Shown here piece after piece: positions 25,143 through 35,341 of a stretch of 64,000 nt of DNA (position 1 is the stretch's first letter; the number at the start of each line of letters is the position of its first letter). Made by a program: the position numbers and the translations under genes. The notes under the pieces were generated by a model that saw nothing but the letters and a program-made list of their open reading frames with translations, ran no database searches and was not told the DNA's origin. Origin of the DNA: a bacterium (lineage in GTDB: Bacteria > Electryoneota > RPQS01); contig DASXUQ010000019.1 of the NCBI GenBank assembly GCA_036504735.1, positions 124,001-188,000 of the forward strand, given 5' to 3'.

Positions 25143-25684
25143 GAAGCTGAGGTCCTTCAGCGCTACGCGCTTCAGGATGACAAGGTGTTTTGGGGTGCGC
25201 TTGCGGTGTGTGCATTTCGGTCCCCGAGAGATCCTGCACCCCGAAGACGGGTTGCAGGATGACAATGTTTGGGGGTTTGCCGCTGGGGTTTGGCAGGCGA
25301 CGCCGTCGGTCCTTACACACAATCGTTCACGCAAAGACAACGTAAAGACGAAGCTGAGGTCCTTCAGCGCTGCGCGCTTCAGGTTGAAGACTCCGGTGGA
25401 GTCCACGGACTCTAACGAGATGACAAGGTTGCGGGGTACGCGATTATCTGCAAATGTAGGTCCCCGAGAGATCCTGCAACCCGAAGACGGGTTGCAGGAT
25501 GACAAGGCTTGGGTGGCGGCGCGGACATGGCGAGCCTTGGCCATGCAACCAATCATCAGCGGTATGCCGACATGAAGATGAACCCGAGGTTCTTCCGCGC
25601 GGAGACACGCGTCAGAATGACAAGGATGCGAGATTGGCGCTGGGGTTTGGGATTCCGTTCCGAAGACGGAACGGAATGACACGT
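25143..25684. repeat. Cluster of palindrome-plus-ATGACAAG dispersed repeats
   Basis: Seven related units lie in the gap between two minus-strand genes. Copies B1 (25221-25266) and B2 (25461-25507) are near-identical 46-nt elements exactly 240 nt apart. They consist of a 13-bp palindrome around AAGA followed by ATGACAA. Copies A1 (25143-25186) and A2 (25350-25383) share CTGAGGTCCTTCAGCGCT. A further palindrome at 25388-25428 and variants at 25586-25628 and 25650-25684 end in the same ATGAC or ATGACAAGG. The final unit is an 11-bp perfect palindrome around AAGA. The pattern is that of non-autonomous REP/MITE-like elements rather than genes. Confidence 0.75.
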
Positions 25685-25704
25685 GTGGGAGGGTTCGGTG
25701 TACA

Positions 25705-25732
25705 AACGGGGCGGCATTGCTGCCGCCCCGTT
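25705..25732 (-). terminator. Terminator hairpin of the PEP carboxykinase gene
   Basis: A perfect 12-bp stem (AACGGGGCGGCA, 25705-25716, with 25721-25732) and a 4-nt loop, 20 nt past the stop codon. On the minus strand TTTG follows. Confidence 0.7.
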
Positions 25733-25752
25733 AACAGGTCAATCGTTAAAGG

Positions 25753-27422
<1,670 letters not shown>

Positions 27423-27426
<4 letters not shown>

Positions 27427-28640
27427 AACCAGTCCCTCACCATCTTGCGGTCGCCGATGAAGATTTCATTGGGCGATTGCGGGTCGAGCACCCACTTGAT
27501 GCGTTCGATGCCTTCCTTGATGTCCTTCACCGAGCCGCAGTAAGACAGGCGCAAATGGCCTTCCATGCCGAACTCCTTGCCGGGAACCGTGACGACGCGC
27601 GCCTTGTCGAGCAGCATCTTGCAGAGTTTCAGCGAGTCGGGCTGCCAGGCGGAAAAATCGGGCAGACAGTAATAGGTTCCATCGGGAGCGCTGAGATGCA
27701 CGCCGCGGAACGCCTTCAACTCATTGACCATCACATTGCGGTTGTTCTCGAGCATCATGCGCAGGCTCTCGGTCACCGACTGCACGCCGAGGAGTGCACC
27801 TTCCGCCGCCGCCTGCTGCACAAGGGACGCCGTGGTGGTCGTCTGCCCCTGCACATTGATCATGATCTCGACCATCTTGCGCGGCGCAACCGTCCAGCCG
27901 ATGCGGAAGCCGGTCATGCCGTAGAGCTTGGAGACACCGTTGATCGACACGATGTGGGTGTTCTCCAGATCCTTGGTCGTATACTGGTAGGGGTTCGCCC
28001 ACTTCTTTCCGGAAAAAACCAGCTTGTGGTAGATGTCGTCCGAAATATAGAAGATCCCCTTCTCCTCACAGAACTCCACCAACTCCTGAGTGAATTTCTC
28101 GGAGTAGATCGCGCCCGAGGGATTGTTCGGGCTGTTGACGATGATGGCCTTGGTGTAGGAGGTGACGACCTTCTTGATGTCCTCCATGCGGGGATAGAAG
28201 CTGCCGTCTTCCGGGGTGACGATGACGGGGACGCCGTAGAGCATCTTGATCATTTCCGGATAGCTCACCCAGTAAGGGGCGAGGACGATGACTTCATCCT
28301 GCGGATTGAGGATGGTATACAGCAGGTTGTACAAGGCCTGCTTGGCGCCCGAGGAGACGATGACGTTCTCAGGAGCCGGCACCCGGTCATAGTTCTCTTC
28401 CGTGTAGCGGATAATGGCTTTACGGAGGGAAGGAGTGCCTTCGGTGGGAGTGTACTTAATATCGCCGGCCGTGAGTTTGGCCGCACTGGCCAAAATGGCA
28501 GCGATGGGGGCTTTGTTTTTGGGTTCTCCCGCGCCCAGATGAATGACGGCCTCGCCCTTCTCCCGCAGGATGCGCGCTTCTTCGTTCAGCGCCAGCGTGG
28601 GAGACGGGGCAATAGCCCGGGCAAGTGTGCTTAAGCTCAT
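27423..28640 (-). CDS. Aspartate aminotransferase, class I PLP enzyme
   Basis: 405 residues. Class I fold markers: HLGAGEPKNKAP, YTPTEGTPSLRKAIIRY, IIVNSPNNPSGAIYSE, FYISDDIYHKLVF and SINGVSKLYGMTGFRIGW, whose Lys forms the PLP Schiff base. LRLSYCG carries the C-terminal carboxylate-binding Arg. It moves the amino group between aspartate and 2-oxoglutarate. A promoter lies 47 nt upstream (28687-28715), and pckA follows with a 4-nt overlap, making an aspartate-oxaloacetate-PEP operon. Substrate preference is inferred from family and neighbour. Confidence 0.9.
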
Positions 28641-28686
28641 ATGCGAACCAACTTTAGGACAGTAGGCGAATTCGGTCTTTGAGAAG

Positions 28687-28715
28687 AAAATAACGAATAT
28701 TTACGATATAGTCAA
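28687..28715 (-). promoter_or_regulatory. Sigma70-type promoter of the aminotransferase-pckA operon
   Basis: On the minus strand TTGACT (28715-28710), 17-nt spacer, TATTTT (28692-28687). Confidence 0.65.
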
Positions 28716-28891
28716 GACGTTGCACTCTGCTGACTATAGATATTTCATTGTAAACTATAAGTTTAAGAAAGTTAGGTGAGATAAAGGCAGCCTCCCGAAG
28801 GGTTTGGAAGGACCCACAAAAGGCGCGACGAACTGTGTTCGATGAGTGGGCATGAATCGCAGCGCTCGCGAAAAGTCTGGATGCAATCTGC

Positions 28892-30220
28892 TCACATCAT
28901 CATCAATCGCGGGGAAAGGCGCAGGAAGAGTTCAACCGAGTATGGTGCTTGTCCATAGACCGGGCGCAGATCATCGGGAACGGAAAAGATGCCGCCTTGC
29001 GCTCCGGCCATAAACGTGAGGTCGCTCCCGTGGAAGATATCCCGCGCCAGCCCGAGTGTCAAGGCACCGACACCGAATTTCTGTCCGGGAAACTGCGGCA
29101 GGCCCAGCTCGTGCGCAGACTTTTCTACCCATTCGCTGCGGCCAAAGATGGCGTAGGATGCCAGCCGCAGATCGGACTCGAGCAGAGCCGAATGCTGGGG
29201 AGTGGTGTTGTCGAGGGATGCTGCCGCCGCCGGATTGGCAATCTTGTTCATCCCCCACACCGCGGACACAGTGAAGCTGTTGACATCCTGAAAGGACACG
29301 GCATAGATGGCCGATGCGGTGGCACGATACTGATTGATGTCCGGTTCCAGCTCCTCGGGGCTTTTAAGGTAACCGCCGGAGACCTGCAATGCCCAGCGTT
29401 CGGTGGGGTTGCAGGATAGGCGCGCGCTGTAGGAATCGAAGCGCGGTTTGTCGAAATCCGCGCGGATTTCATTGGGCTCGCGGCCCGTGAAAATCGAACC
29501 GTCCAGCTTGAAGGTCCGGTAGCGGAAGCCCACCGTACCCACACCGAAGGTAATATGGGTGGCATCCTGCCAATGGTGGCCGAGGGGTGCATCTATCATG
29601 TGCTGTGCCGAGGGCCGGTGCATGAACGCCGGCGGACCGAGGGCGGGTTCTCCCGGATAGCCGACGTAGACGAAATAGCCTGTGTTTCTGTTCAGCGCGT
29701 GTCCGTAGATCACCGACAGTTCACTGAAGAGATCGTGCGGGTGCTGGCGGTCGATCAGCGGATGTCCATCCACGGATTCTCCCGTCTGAAACAGCAGCGG
29801 GTAGCCGCTCTTGCCTTCGGTCAGCGGATCCAGCGACCACATGCCGCGCAGCGTGATCTGCTTATGCAGGGCAAAGGGATGGTTGGCGGAGAACATGAAC
29901 CAGTTCGGGCCGTCGAACTTGTCCGCACCGCGATGCCCCGTGCGCGCCACATCCTGATCGGTGTAGCGCGCGGTCAGCTCCCCGTGAGCCATATAGCCCC
30001 AGTTGTAGTTGCCCCACATGATCGCGTACATGGGTGTGGCATCCGGCAGCCAGCTTGTGCCGGAGCCGTCGCGCGTCATAGGCAGATCGGGCAGAACCAC
30101 GCTGTTCATGTGCGCCAGGCGCAGGATTCCGGTCTTCAACATCGATCCCATGTCCATGTCCTGGGCAAAGGACGGCACGCAGACGCAGAGCAGGGCCGCG
30201 GTCAAGAATAGCTTTTTCAT
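28892..30220 (-). CDS. Outer-membrane beta-barrel-like protein
   Basis: 442 residues with a signal peptide (KKLFLTAALLCVCVPSFAQ) and a mature start DMDMGSMLKTG that is Met- and Asp-rich. The rest alternates amphipathic strands ending in aromatic residues (WFMFSANHPFALHKQITLRG, FSELSVIYGHALNRNTGYFV). It ends SVELFLRLSPRLMMM, a typical barrel end. A His-rich block (AFMHRPSAQHMIDAPLGHHW) and FTGREPNEIRADFD resemble an uncharacterised family often found beside copper or heavy-metal resistance genes (from memory, not searched). It starts 1 nt before the stop of the KefC-like antiporter gene, so it is the last gene of a four-gene operon. Confidence 0.65.
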   Translation of the reverse strand: MKKLFLTAALLCVCVPSFAQDMDMGSMLKTGILRLAHMNSVVLPDLPMTRDGSGTSWLPDATPMYAIMWGNYNWGYMAHGELTARYTDQDVARTGHRGADKFDGPNWFMFSANHPFALHKQITLRGMWSLDPLTEGKSGYPLLFQTGESVDGHPLIDRQHPHDLFSELSVIYGHALNRNTGYFVYVGYPGEPALGPPAFMHRPSAQHMIDAPLGHHWQDATHITFGVGTVGFRYRTFKLDGSIFTGREPNEIRADFDKPRFDSYSARLSCNPTERWALQVSGGYLKSPEELEPDINQYRATASAIYAVSFQDVNSFTVSAVWGMNKIANPAAAASLDNTTPQHSALLESDLRLASYAIFGRSEWVEKSAHELGLPQFPGQKFGVGALTLGLARDIFHGSDLTFMAGAQGGIFSVPDDLRPVYGQAPYSVELFLRLSPRLMMM

Positions 30221-32176
30221 TTACCCTCGCAATCTTTCTACAGCCAGATCCAAATCTTCATGGGCGCCATACAGCACGACCAGATCACCGGCTTCAAGCA
30301 GCAACTCCTCGAAAGGCGGATCCGCCGGCGCACCATTCCGCAGAACGCTCAGGATGACGGGCGTGTTGCTACCGGCCAGCGCCAGATCTCCCAGCCGCCG
30401 TCCGATGACGCGGGAGCCGGTGAGAATCGGCACCGCCTCCACCAGGCGCATCAGCAGCAACTCGCGGACATGCTCCATCACCGGAGTATTTGTCCGCACG
30501 CGCATCACACTGTAGTGCTCGCCGCGCACCAGTTCGATCTGCGCGGCGATAATACGAGGCGGTACGCGGTAATGGAGCAGCAGATCGGAGAAGATGCGGA
30601 GCGACGTTTCGAAGTCCTGCGGCACCACCACGTCAGCGCCGATCTTCTCAAGCTCTTCTACATCGGCAATGGAGCGCGTACGGACGATCAGGTAACAGTC
30701 CGGGTTGAGTTCCCGGATCAGAGCCACGGCGCGGCGTGTGGCTGCCGGATCGGAGATCGCCAGCACCACGCCGTCGAATTCAACCAGCCTGATTTGGCGC
30801 AGCACTTCGGTGCGAGTGACGTCACCGTAGTGGATCAGTTCCCCTTCCGCTCGTGCGGCGCGCACCATGACGGCATTGGATTCGAGGATCTCATAATGAA
30901 TACCGGCGGCGAGCAGGACACGGGACACATTGCGGCCATTGACGCCGTAGCCGACAATCAGCACGGCGGTATCGGGCCGTTTCACGCCCTCTTCGGTCTG
31001 TTCGGCCATGTCCGCATTCTTCGAGGCTCCCCGCCAGACGAAACGCGGCGCCCACTGCATGATAAGCGGTGTGGCCGTCAGGGTCAGACCTGTCGCCGCA
31101 ATCAGATACTGGTAGGCGTCATCGGAGAGCAGACTCGATGCCATGGCAGTGGCCAGCAGCAGGAAGGCCAGTTCTCCGATCTGGGCAATGTAAAGTCCGC
31201 CTTGCAACGCGATGCGCGGCGAGAGCTTCAGCGGAACGGCGAGAATCACCACCACCAGTGTCTTGACAGCAAAAATCCCCACCGACAGGGCCAGCACCGA
31301 CAAGGGATGCGCCACCACAAACCGAATATCCAGCAGCATGCCGACCGAGACGAAGAACAGGCTGGAAAAGAGCGTTCCGAAGGGTGCGACTTCGGCGTGG
31401 ATTTGAGGATAGTATTCCGTTTCGGAGAGAATCACTCCGGCGGCAAACGCGCCGATGGCCAGCGACAATCCCGCCAGCGCGGTCAGCCACGCGGTCCCCA
31501 GCAAGACCAGCACGGTGAAAAGCAGCACCACTTCCGGGACATTGGTCGCCAGCAGGCGATGCATGGTGGCGGGCAGCAGGTAGCGCGCTGCGAGGTAAAG
31601 CACAACCCCCAGGACCATCACCTTCCCGACGATCAACGCCATCTCCGCCCCACCCACCGCGCCGCCCAGCAACCGCAACACGACGAGCATGGGCACAAGG
31701 CTGAAGTCCTGCACAAGGCAGATGGTCACCACGATTCGGCCAAGTTGGCTTTCCAACTCCCCACTGTCGGAGAGACCTTTGAGCACGATGGCTGAAGAGG
31801 ATGTGGAGATGGCGAAGCCTGCCACAAGTGCCGCGGCGCTGGAGAGTCCAAGCAGCCGTCCTGCCGCAAAGCCGATGAGCACGGTGCCCGCAATCTGTCC
31901 CGCGGCGAGGGCGTACATTCGCCATGAGGTTTTGACCAGCCGCGAGAGGGAGACCTCCATGCCGATGCTGAAGAGCAGCAGGATCACACCAATCTGCGCG
32001 GCGGTGTGTACCTGCGCCGCATGCACCAAACTAAGTCCGGAAGGGCCAATCAGAATTCCGGTCAGCACGAAACCTGCAATGGGCGGCAACGAGAAACGGC
32101 GCGACAGAAACAGAATCAGCAGCGCCGCCACCAGAATCACCAGCAGGTCTGCCAGCATCGGGATGTTTTCATGCAT
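30221..32176 (-). CDS. CPA2-family cation/proton antiporter with RCK domain (KefB/C-like)
   Basis: 651 residues from ATG 32176, preceded by GGAGAGA. Residues 1-390 form about 12 membrane helices of a Na+/H+-exchanger fold (ISTSSSAIVLKGLSDSGELE is the conserved CPA2 core). Residues about 405-530 form a TrkA-N/RCK domain (VLIVGYGVNGRNVSRVLL, then IHYGDVTRTEVLR) that binds NAD(H) or a nucleotide. The last 80 residues are a TrkA-C domain ending DLVVLYGAHEDLDLAVERL. It exports K+ (or Na+) in exchange for protons at the inner membrane. Neighbours are a cupin and an acetyltransferase upstream and an outer membrane protein downstream. The ion cannot be told from sequence. Confidence 0.9.
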   Translation of the reverse strand: MHENIPMLADLLVILVAALLILFLSRRFSLPPIAGFVLTGILIGPSGLSLVHAAQVHTAAQIGVILLLFSIGMEVSLSRLVKTSWRMYALAAGQIAGTVLIGFAAGRLLGLSSAAALVAGFAISTSSSAIVLKGLSDSGELESQLGRIVVTICLVQDFSLVPMLVVLRLLGGAVGGAEMALIVGKVMVLGVVLYLAARYLLPATMHRLLATNVPEVVLLFTVLVLLGTAWLTALAGLSLAIGAFAAGVILSETEYYPQIHAEVAPFGTLFSSLFFVSVGMLLDIRFVVAHPLSVLALSVGIFAVKTLVVVILAVPLKLSPRIALQGGLYIAQIGELAFLLLATAMASSLLSDDAYQYLIAATGLTLTATPLIMQWAPRFVWRGASKNADMAEQTEEGVKRPDTAVLIVGYGVNGRNVSRVLLAAGIHYEILESNAVMVRAARAEGELIHYGDVTRTEVLRQIRLVEFDGVVLAISDPAATRRAVALIRELNPDCYLIVRTRSIADVEELEKIGADVVVPQDFETSLRIFSDLLLHYRVPPRIIAAQIELVRGEHYSVMRVRTNTPVMEHVRELLLMRLVEAVPILTGSRVIGRRLGDLALAGSNTPVILSVLRNGAPADPPFEELLLEAGDLVVLYGAHEDLDLAVERLRG

Positions 32177-32232
32177 ACGCGATCTCTCCACGCCCCGATG
32201 TTGGTTAAGTGCCTTCCATTATGTTCCGGGTA

Positions 32233-32487
32233 TCAGACGTCCTCCACCATCACGATCCGCACCACCGGCGAAAGCGCCCGGGCTTTGTGCCGGTGGGATT
32301 CGCAGACGGGAATCAGATAGGCTTCACCCGGTTGATAGGTATACGTCCTTTCGGGGAATGTCAGTTCCAGAGTGCCTTCCAGCACCATGCCGATGTGACC
32401 CTTAATACACCAATCCGCCTCAACAAAGTCCGGTGTGACCTCCATGAGGCGGATCTGCCTGTTATCCTGCGTACAACTTTCTGTCAC
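32233..32487 (-). CDS. Small cupin-domain protein
   Basis: 84 residues. A compact single cupin barrel: GHIGMVLEGTLELTFPERTY is cupin motif 1 with a reduced set of metal ligands (one His plus Glu), and PVCESHRHKARALSPVVRIV contains the motif 2 histidines. It probably binds a metal or small ligand; no catalytic role can be assigned. Its ATG overlaps the stop of the acetyltransferase gene by 4 nt and it lies 57 nt before the antiporter gene, so all are one transcription unit. Confidence 0.82.
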   Translation of the reverse strand: MTESCTQDNRQIRLMEVTPDFVEADWCIKGHIGMVLEGTLELTFPERTYTYQPGEAYLIPVCESHRHKARALSPVVRIVMVEDV

Positions 32488-32930
32488 GGCTTCCGTTGCT
32501 GAGTCAGATCCAGCGCAAAGTGATGACTGGTGATGTTCATGCCCTTCATGTGGTAAAAGCGGTGGGCGCGGTAGCGGCCCGGATTGGCTCCGGAATCGAG
32601 GTGAAGCTGCTGGCAGTTTTGCCGACGGGCAAAGTCCACCAGCCAGTCGAACAGTTGATTGGCATATCCCCCACCCTGCACTGCTTCATCGGCAACCAGA
32701 TCATCCACATACAGAATCTTCCCCCATGCCAGGAATTCTCCGATACGGAATCCGGCCACGGCGCGCACAATGCCTTCGCTCTCATTAACTGCCAGCACAT
32801 ATCCGAACCGCTCCTGCTGCCGCATGACCTGCTGAACGAAGCCTTCCTCATCGAGGTGCGGGCGCAATTGCTGCATCACGGGAAAGGCGCGGCGGATCTG
32901 TGCTTCGGTGATGGCGATGGAGATGGGCAT
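32484..32930 (-). CDS. GNAT-family N-acetyltransferase
   Basis: 148 residues, a normal single GNAT domain. YVLAVNESEGIVRAVAGFRI is strand 2-3, LYVDDLVADEAVQGGGYANQ contains the acetyl-CoA pyrophosphate loop (Q-x-x-G-x-A type, here QGGGYA), and LHLDSGANPGRYRAHRFYHM is the region where GNAT enzymes bind substrate. The final MNITSHHFALDL is the C-terminal strand of this subgroup. The acceptor is unknown. It is the first gene of the acetyltransferase-cupin-antiporter-outer membrane protein operon and overlaps the cupin start. A REP palindrome lies about 35 nt upstream. Confidence 0.88.
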   Translation of the reverse strand: MPISIAITEAQIRRAFPVMQQLRPHLDEEGFVQQVMRQQERFGYVLAVNESEGIVRAVAGFRIGEFLAWGKILYVDDLVADEAVQGGGYANQLFDWLVDFARRQNCQQLHLDSGANPGRYRAHRFYHMKGMNITSHHFALDLTQQRKP

Positions 32931-32963
32931 GAGGAATGATTGGAGGTTAATACAAAAAGGGAA

Positions 32964-32996
32964 GCGGGCCGGTCTTAGACCGGCCCCTACAAGCCG
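32964..32996 (+). repeat. REP palindrome, copy 1, downstream of the RAYT gene
   Basis: GCGGGCCGGTCTTAGACCGG begins a palindrome of the form GGGCCGGTCT-TAGACCGGCCC followed by CTACAAGCCG. It lies 12 nt past the transposase stop codon and has the same orientation as copy 3. Confidence 0.85.
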
Positions 32997-33008
32997 CCTG
33001 TGGCGCTT

Positions 33009-33524
33009 TTAATTATCGGCTTTGCGCAAGGGGTTAATTCGTATGTAGTCGCGTTTTGCCAGCAATTCTGCCTGATCGCGGATGATGCGATCATTCATGC
33101 CACGCTGCCATACCGGCTGATCGAGAAGCAGGTTCATCTCGTGCATTCGCCGTGACGCAAACGATTTGAAGGCTCGCACGATTTCGGACACCGAGGCGGG
33201 CGTCGGCGATTCGGCAGGGTCATCTGGTAGGGGCCGGTCTAAGACCGGCCCGCGCGAATCAAGAATGAGAATCATGTGAACATGATCCGGCATGATCACA
33301 AATTCATCCAACCTGAGATTCGGATAATGGTGTGGCAGTTCCTGCAAGCACATTCGCGCAATGAGCCCTGCAGCGCTCAACGTCACCTTTCCGTTCAGAA
33401 TCGACCCGAATATCTCCGTTCGGTTCCATGTGCATATCGTGATGGAGTACATTCCGGGCAAGGCGTAATCGTAGCCTTGCAGCCGAGTGCGCTTGCGTTT
33501 GGGAAAAGGCTTGTAATCGCTCAT
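33009..33524 (-). CDS. REP-associated tyrosine transposase (RAYT, Y1/HUH family)
   Basis: 171 residues. The HUH motif is MPDHVHMILI (His81-x-His83) and the single catalytic tyrosine is Tyr160 in RDYIRINP, followed by PLRK. The N-terminal YDYALPGMYSITICTWNR is also typical. RAYTs are single-copy host-borne relatives of IS200/IS605 transposases that cut REP hairpins. Three palindromes of the same sequence flank or lie in the gene: downstream (32964-32996), upstream (33547-33579) and inverted inside the coding sequence (33227-33255). The inner copy encodes residues 90-100 between the HUH motif and the tyrosine, a position where a loop may be tolerated. The enzyme motifs remain intact. Confidence 0.9.
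   Translation of the reverse strand: MSDYKPFPKRKRTRLQGYDYALPGMYSITICTWNRTEIFGSILNGKVTLSAAGLIARMCLQELPHHYPNLRLDEFVIMPDHVHMILILDSRGPVLDRPLPDDPAESPTPASVSEIVRAFKSFASRRMHEMNLLLDQPVWQRGMNDRIIRDQAELLAKRDYIRINPLRKADN
33227..33255 (-). repeat. REP palindrome, copy 2, inside the RAYT coding sequence
   Basis: GTAGGGGCCGGTCTAAGACC begins the same palindrome in inverted orientation. It is read in frame by the transposase gene as GPVLDRPLP without a stop codon or frame change. Confidence 0.88.
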
Positions 33525-33546
33525 GGTGATGCATTGTTTTGCGAAG

Positions 33547-33579
33547 GCGGGCCGGTCTAAGACCGGCCCCTACAAACCG
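33547..33579 (+). repeat. REP palindrome, copy 3, upstream of the RAYT gene
   Basis: GGCGGGCCGGTCTAAGACCG begins the palindrome, which continues CTACAAACCG. It lies 23 nt upstream of the transposase start and 15 nt past the stop of the second aspartate aminotransferase, which suggests it could also serve as that gene's terminator. Confidence 0.85.
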
Positions 33580-33594
33580 AATCGCAATATGCTC

Positions 33595-34782
33595 TTATAC
33601 CCGATTCAAAAACCTCTCAATCCTCCCGCAGGCTTCCTTGATGGCCTCTTCCGAAGTCGCAAAGGAAAGCCGGATGGCGCGGTCGTCACCGAAAACCGCG
33701 CCGGCCATGGTGGCGACGTATTCTTCCTCGAGCAGTTGCCGGGCGACGGACAGGGAGCCGGGATAGGGTTTATTGGCGGCGCGCCAGACGCCGTCGATGC
33801 GGGGGAAGACATAGAACGCGCCTTCGGGCTTGGGGCATTCCACGTGCGGCCATTTCTCGATCAGCGAGAACAGCAGATCGCGGCGTTTCTCGAAGACCCG
33901 GCGCATCTCCTCGCGGTCGGTCTGGTCGTTGGAGACGGCCTCGATGGCCGCATGCTGGGCAATGGCGCTGGGAGAAGACGTCATCTGCGATTGCAGCTTG
34001 GCCGCCGCCGCCACGATGTCCTTCGGCCCGCAGCCATAGCCCAGCCGCCAGCCGGTCATGGCATAGGTCTTGGACAGGCTGCTGACATACAGCGTGCGGT
34101 CATAGAGTTCGGGAATGTGCGCCGGGGAAGCCTGCTCGCGGCCATCATACAGCAGATGCTCATAGACCTCATCGGACAAAATCCAAGCATTGGATTTGAG
34201 CATCACCGGGGCCAGGGCCATCAATTCTTCCATCGAGTAGGCCGTGGAGCCGGGATTGGATGGCGTGATCAGCACGATCATCTTGGTGCGCGGCGTAATG
34301 GCTTTTTCAAGCTGCGCGGGGGACATCAGATAGCGGTCTTTAGGCTCGGTGGGGATGATCACGGGAATGCCATCAGCCAGCTTAATCAGTTCGGGGTAGG
34401 CCAGAAAATACGGCGCGGGCAATATCACCTCATCACCGGGATTGATGCAGGCCAGCATGAAATTGGTGATGACATGCTTGCCGCCGTTGGAGCAGAGGAT
34501 CTGCTCGGGCGTGTACTCCAGCTTCTGGTCGCGGGCCAGCTTGGCGGAAATGGCCTTGCGCAGCGCCAGCGTTCCGCGCCCTTCGGTGTAACGGGTGATG
34601 CCGTGATCTATAGCAAATTTTCCGGCCACGCGGATGCGCGGCGGGGTATCGAAATCCGGCTCGCCAACCGACAGGGAGAGCACAGGCTTGCCTTCTGCTT
34701 TGAGGGCGGCGGCACGGGCGACGGTTTCGAGGGTTAGGGCGGGGGTGATTTTCTTGGTACGGGTTGCAGGCGGGTGAAGCAT
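33595..34782 (-). CDS. Aspartate aminotransferase, class I PLP enzyme (second copy)
   Basis: 395 residues from ATG 34782, preceded by GGAG at 8 nt. Markers of the AspC/AAT I-gamma group: SLSVGEPDFDTPPRIRVAG, YTEGRGTLALRKAISAKL, VLITPSNPGSTAYSMEEL, WILSDEVYEHLLYDG and VSSLSKTYAMTGWRLGYG with the PLP Lys, then IRLSFATSEEAIKEACGRI. It exchanges amino groups between aspartate and 2-oxoglutarate. It differs clearly from the copy at 27423-28640, and is not in an operon with pckA. Some relatives also use prephenate or phenylalanine, so substrate is inferred. Confidence 0.9.
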   Translation of the reverse strand: MLHPPATRTKKITPALTLETVARAAALKAEGKPVLSLSVGEPDFDTPPRIRVAGKFAIDHGITRYTEGRGTLALRKAISAKLARDQKLEYTPEQILCSNGGKHVITNFMLACINPGDEVILPAPYFLAYPELIKLADGIPVIIPTEPKDRYLMSPAQLEKAITPRTKMIVLITPSNPGSTAYSMEELMALAPVMLKSNAWILSDEVYEHLLYDGREQASPAHIPELYDRTLYVSSLSKTYAMTGWRLGYGCGPKDIVAAAAKLQSQMTSSPSAIAQHAAIEAVSNDQTDREEMRRVFEKRRDLLFSLIEKWPHVECPKPEGAFYVFPRIDGVWRAANKPYPGSLSVARQLLEEEYVATMAGAVFGDDRAIRLSFATSEEAIKEACGRIERFLNRV

Positions 34783-34789
34783 TTTGTTG

Positions 34790-35038
34790 TCTCCGATTAA
34801 TAGGATCAAATTTACGGATATTGGATGAATTAGGAAAGGGCTGATCGTCTCGAGAGTGCAACTCCTTTATATCTATGACAATTATCATGATAGGTTGTTT
34901 CGAAGGACGGCGCAGCACAAGCTGTAGGATTACCAATGGTAAACCCAGAATAGTCGCAATGCTCGCCAGTAACTGAAGCAGTTCGACCACGTGGTTACTT
35001 TCTTGTGATTGAACGCCTGTCACTGTTGAGCGTAGCAC
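34790..35038 (-). pseudogene. Possible remnant of a small membrane protein
   Basis: The frame starts at GTG 35038. The first 80 residues look protein-like: an acidic stretch, then VVELLQLLASIATILGLPLV and ILQLVLRRPSK, a membrane helix of a kind common in small bacterial inner membrane proteins. After about residue 82 the frame continues into DNA that codes for the aminotransferase in another frame, so the natural C-terminus is missing. It may be a truncated gene. There is no ribosome site I would trust. Confidence 0.3.
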
Positions 35039-35279
35039 ATTCCATGCCTATCAAATATAGTTAACACATTTACCGTAATGGGCTATCTGCGCAACGCCCA
35101 GAATTTTGTAATCCATGCGAATCTGTAATTTGAATTGCACTAATGAATTTCAATATTTTTCGATTTTATCGAAACAACTTTTCGTGTTCGAGCCCACAAA
35201 CGTATATACACTGCAATGCCAAAAAAACCGAATGGGCAATTAGTTACACTTTTCACTTCCTGTGTGTAATCTCGTGCAG

Positions 35280-35307
35280 TTGCTTCTCGCTGTGAAATTG
35301 CTATCAT
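35280..35307 (+). promoter_or_regulatory. Possible sigma70-type promoter of the repeat-protein gene
   Basis: TTGCTT (35280-35285), 16-nt spacer, TATCAT (35302-35307). This gives a leader of about 28 nt before the ATG at 35342. Confidence 0.45.
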
Positions 35308-35341
35308 ATGGTAAAACACCAGCGCAATTTCAGCATTTAAC

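Larger units (their letters stand above)
34783..35341. other. A+T-rich gap with a possible small membrane-protein remnant
   Basis: About 560 nt noticeably richer in A+T than the flanks. A minus-strand frame (34790-35038) encodes a membrane-like helix before running out of frame into the aminotransferase gene. A second minus-strand frame (35140-35363) overlaps the start of the next plus gene and is not supported. A plus-strand promoter lies at 35280-35307. Confidence 0.45.

Noticed and set aside
25078-25682. N-terminal extension of the pentapeptide gene and an overlapping 305-codon frame
   Set aside because: Both are made of translated dispersed repeats (repeated SCNPSSGCRISRGP peptides), not protein sequence.
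25143-25684. CRISPR-like array
   Set aside because: Repeat units differ in sequence and spacing, are palindromic with a constant tail, and no cas gene is present.
32964-33579. Complete insertion sequence around the RAYT gene
   Set aside because: No target-site duplication or left/right end pair of an IS200/IS605 element; the palindromes and gene type fit a REP/RAYT system.
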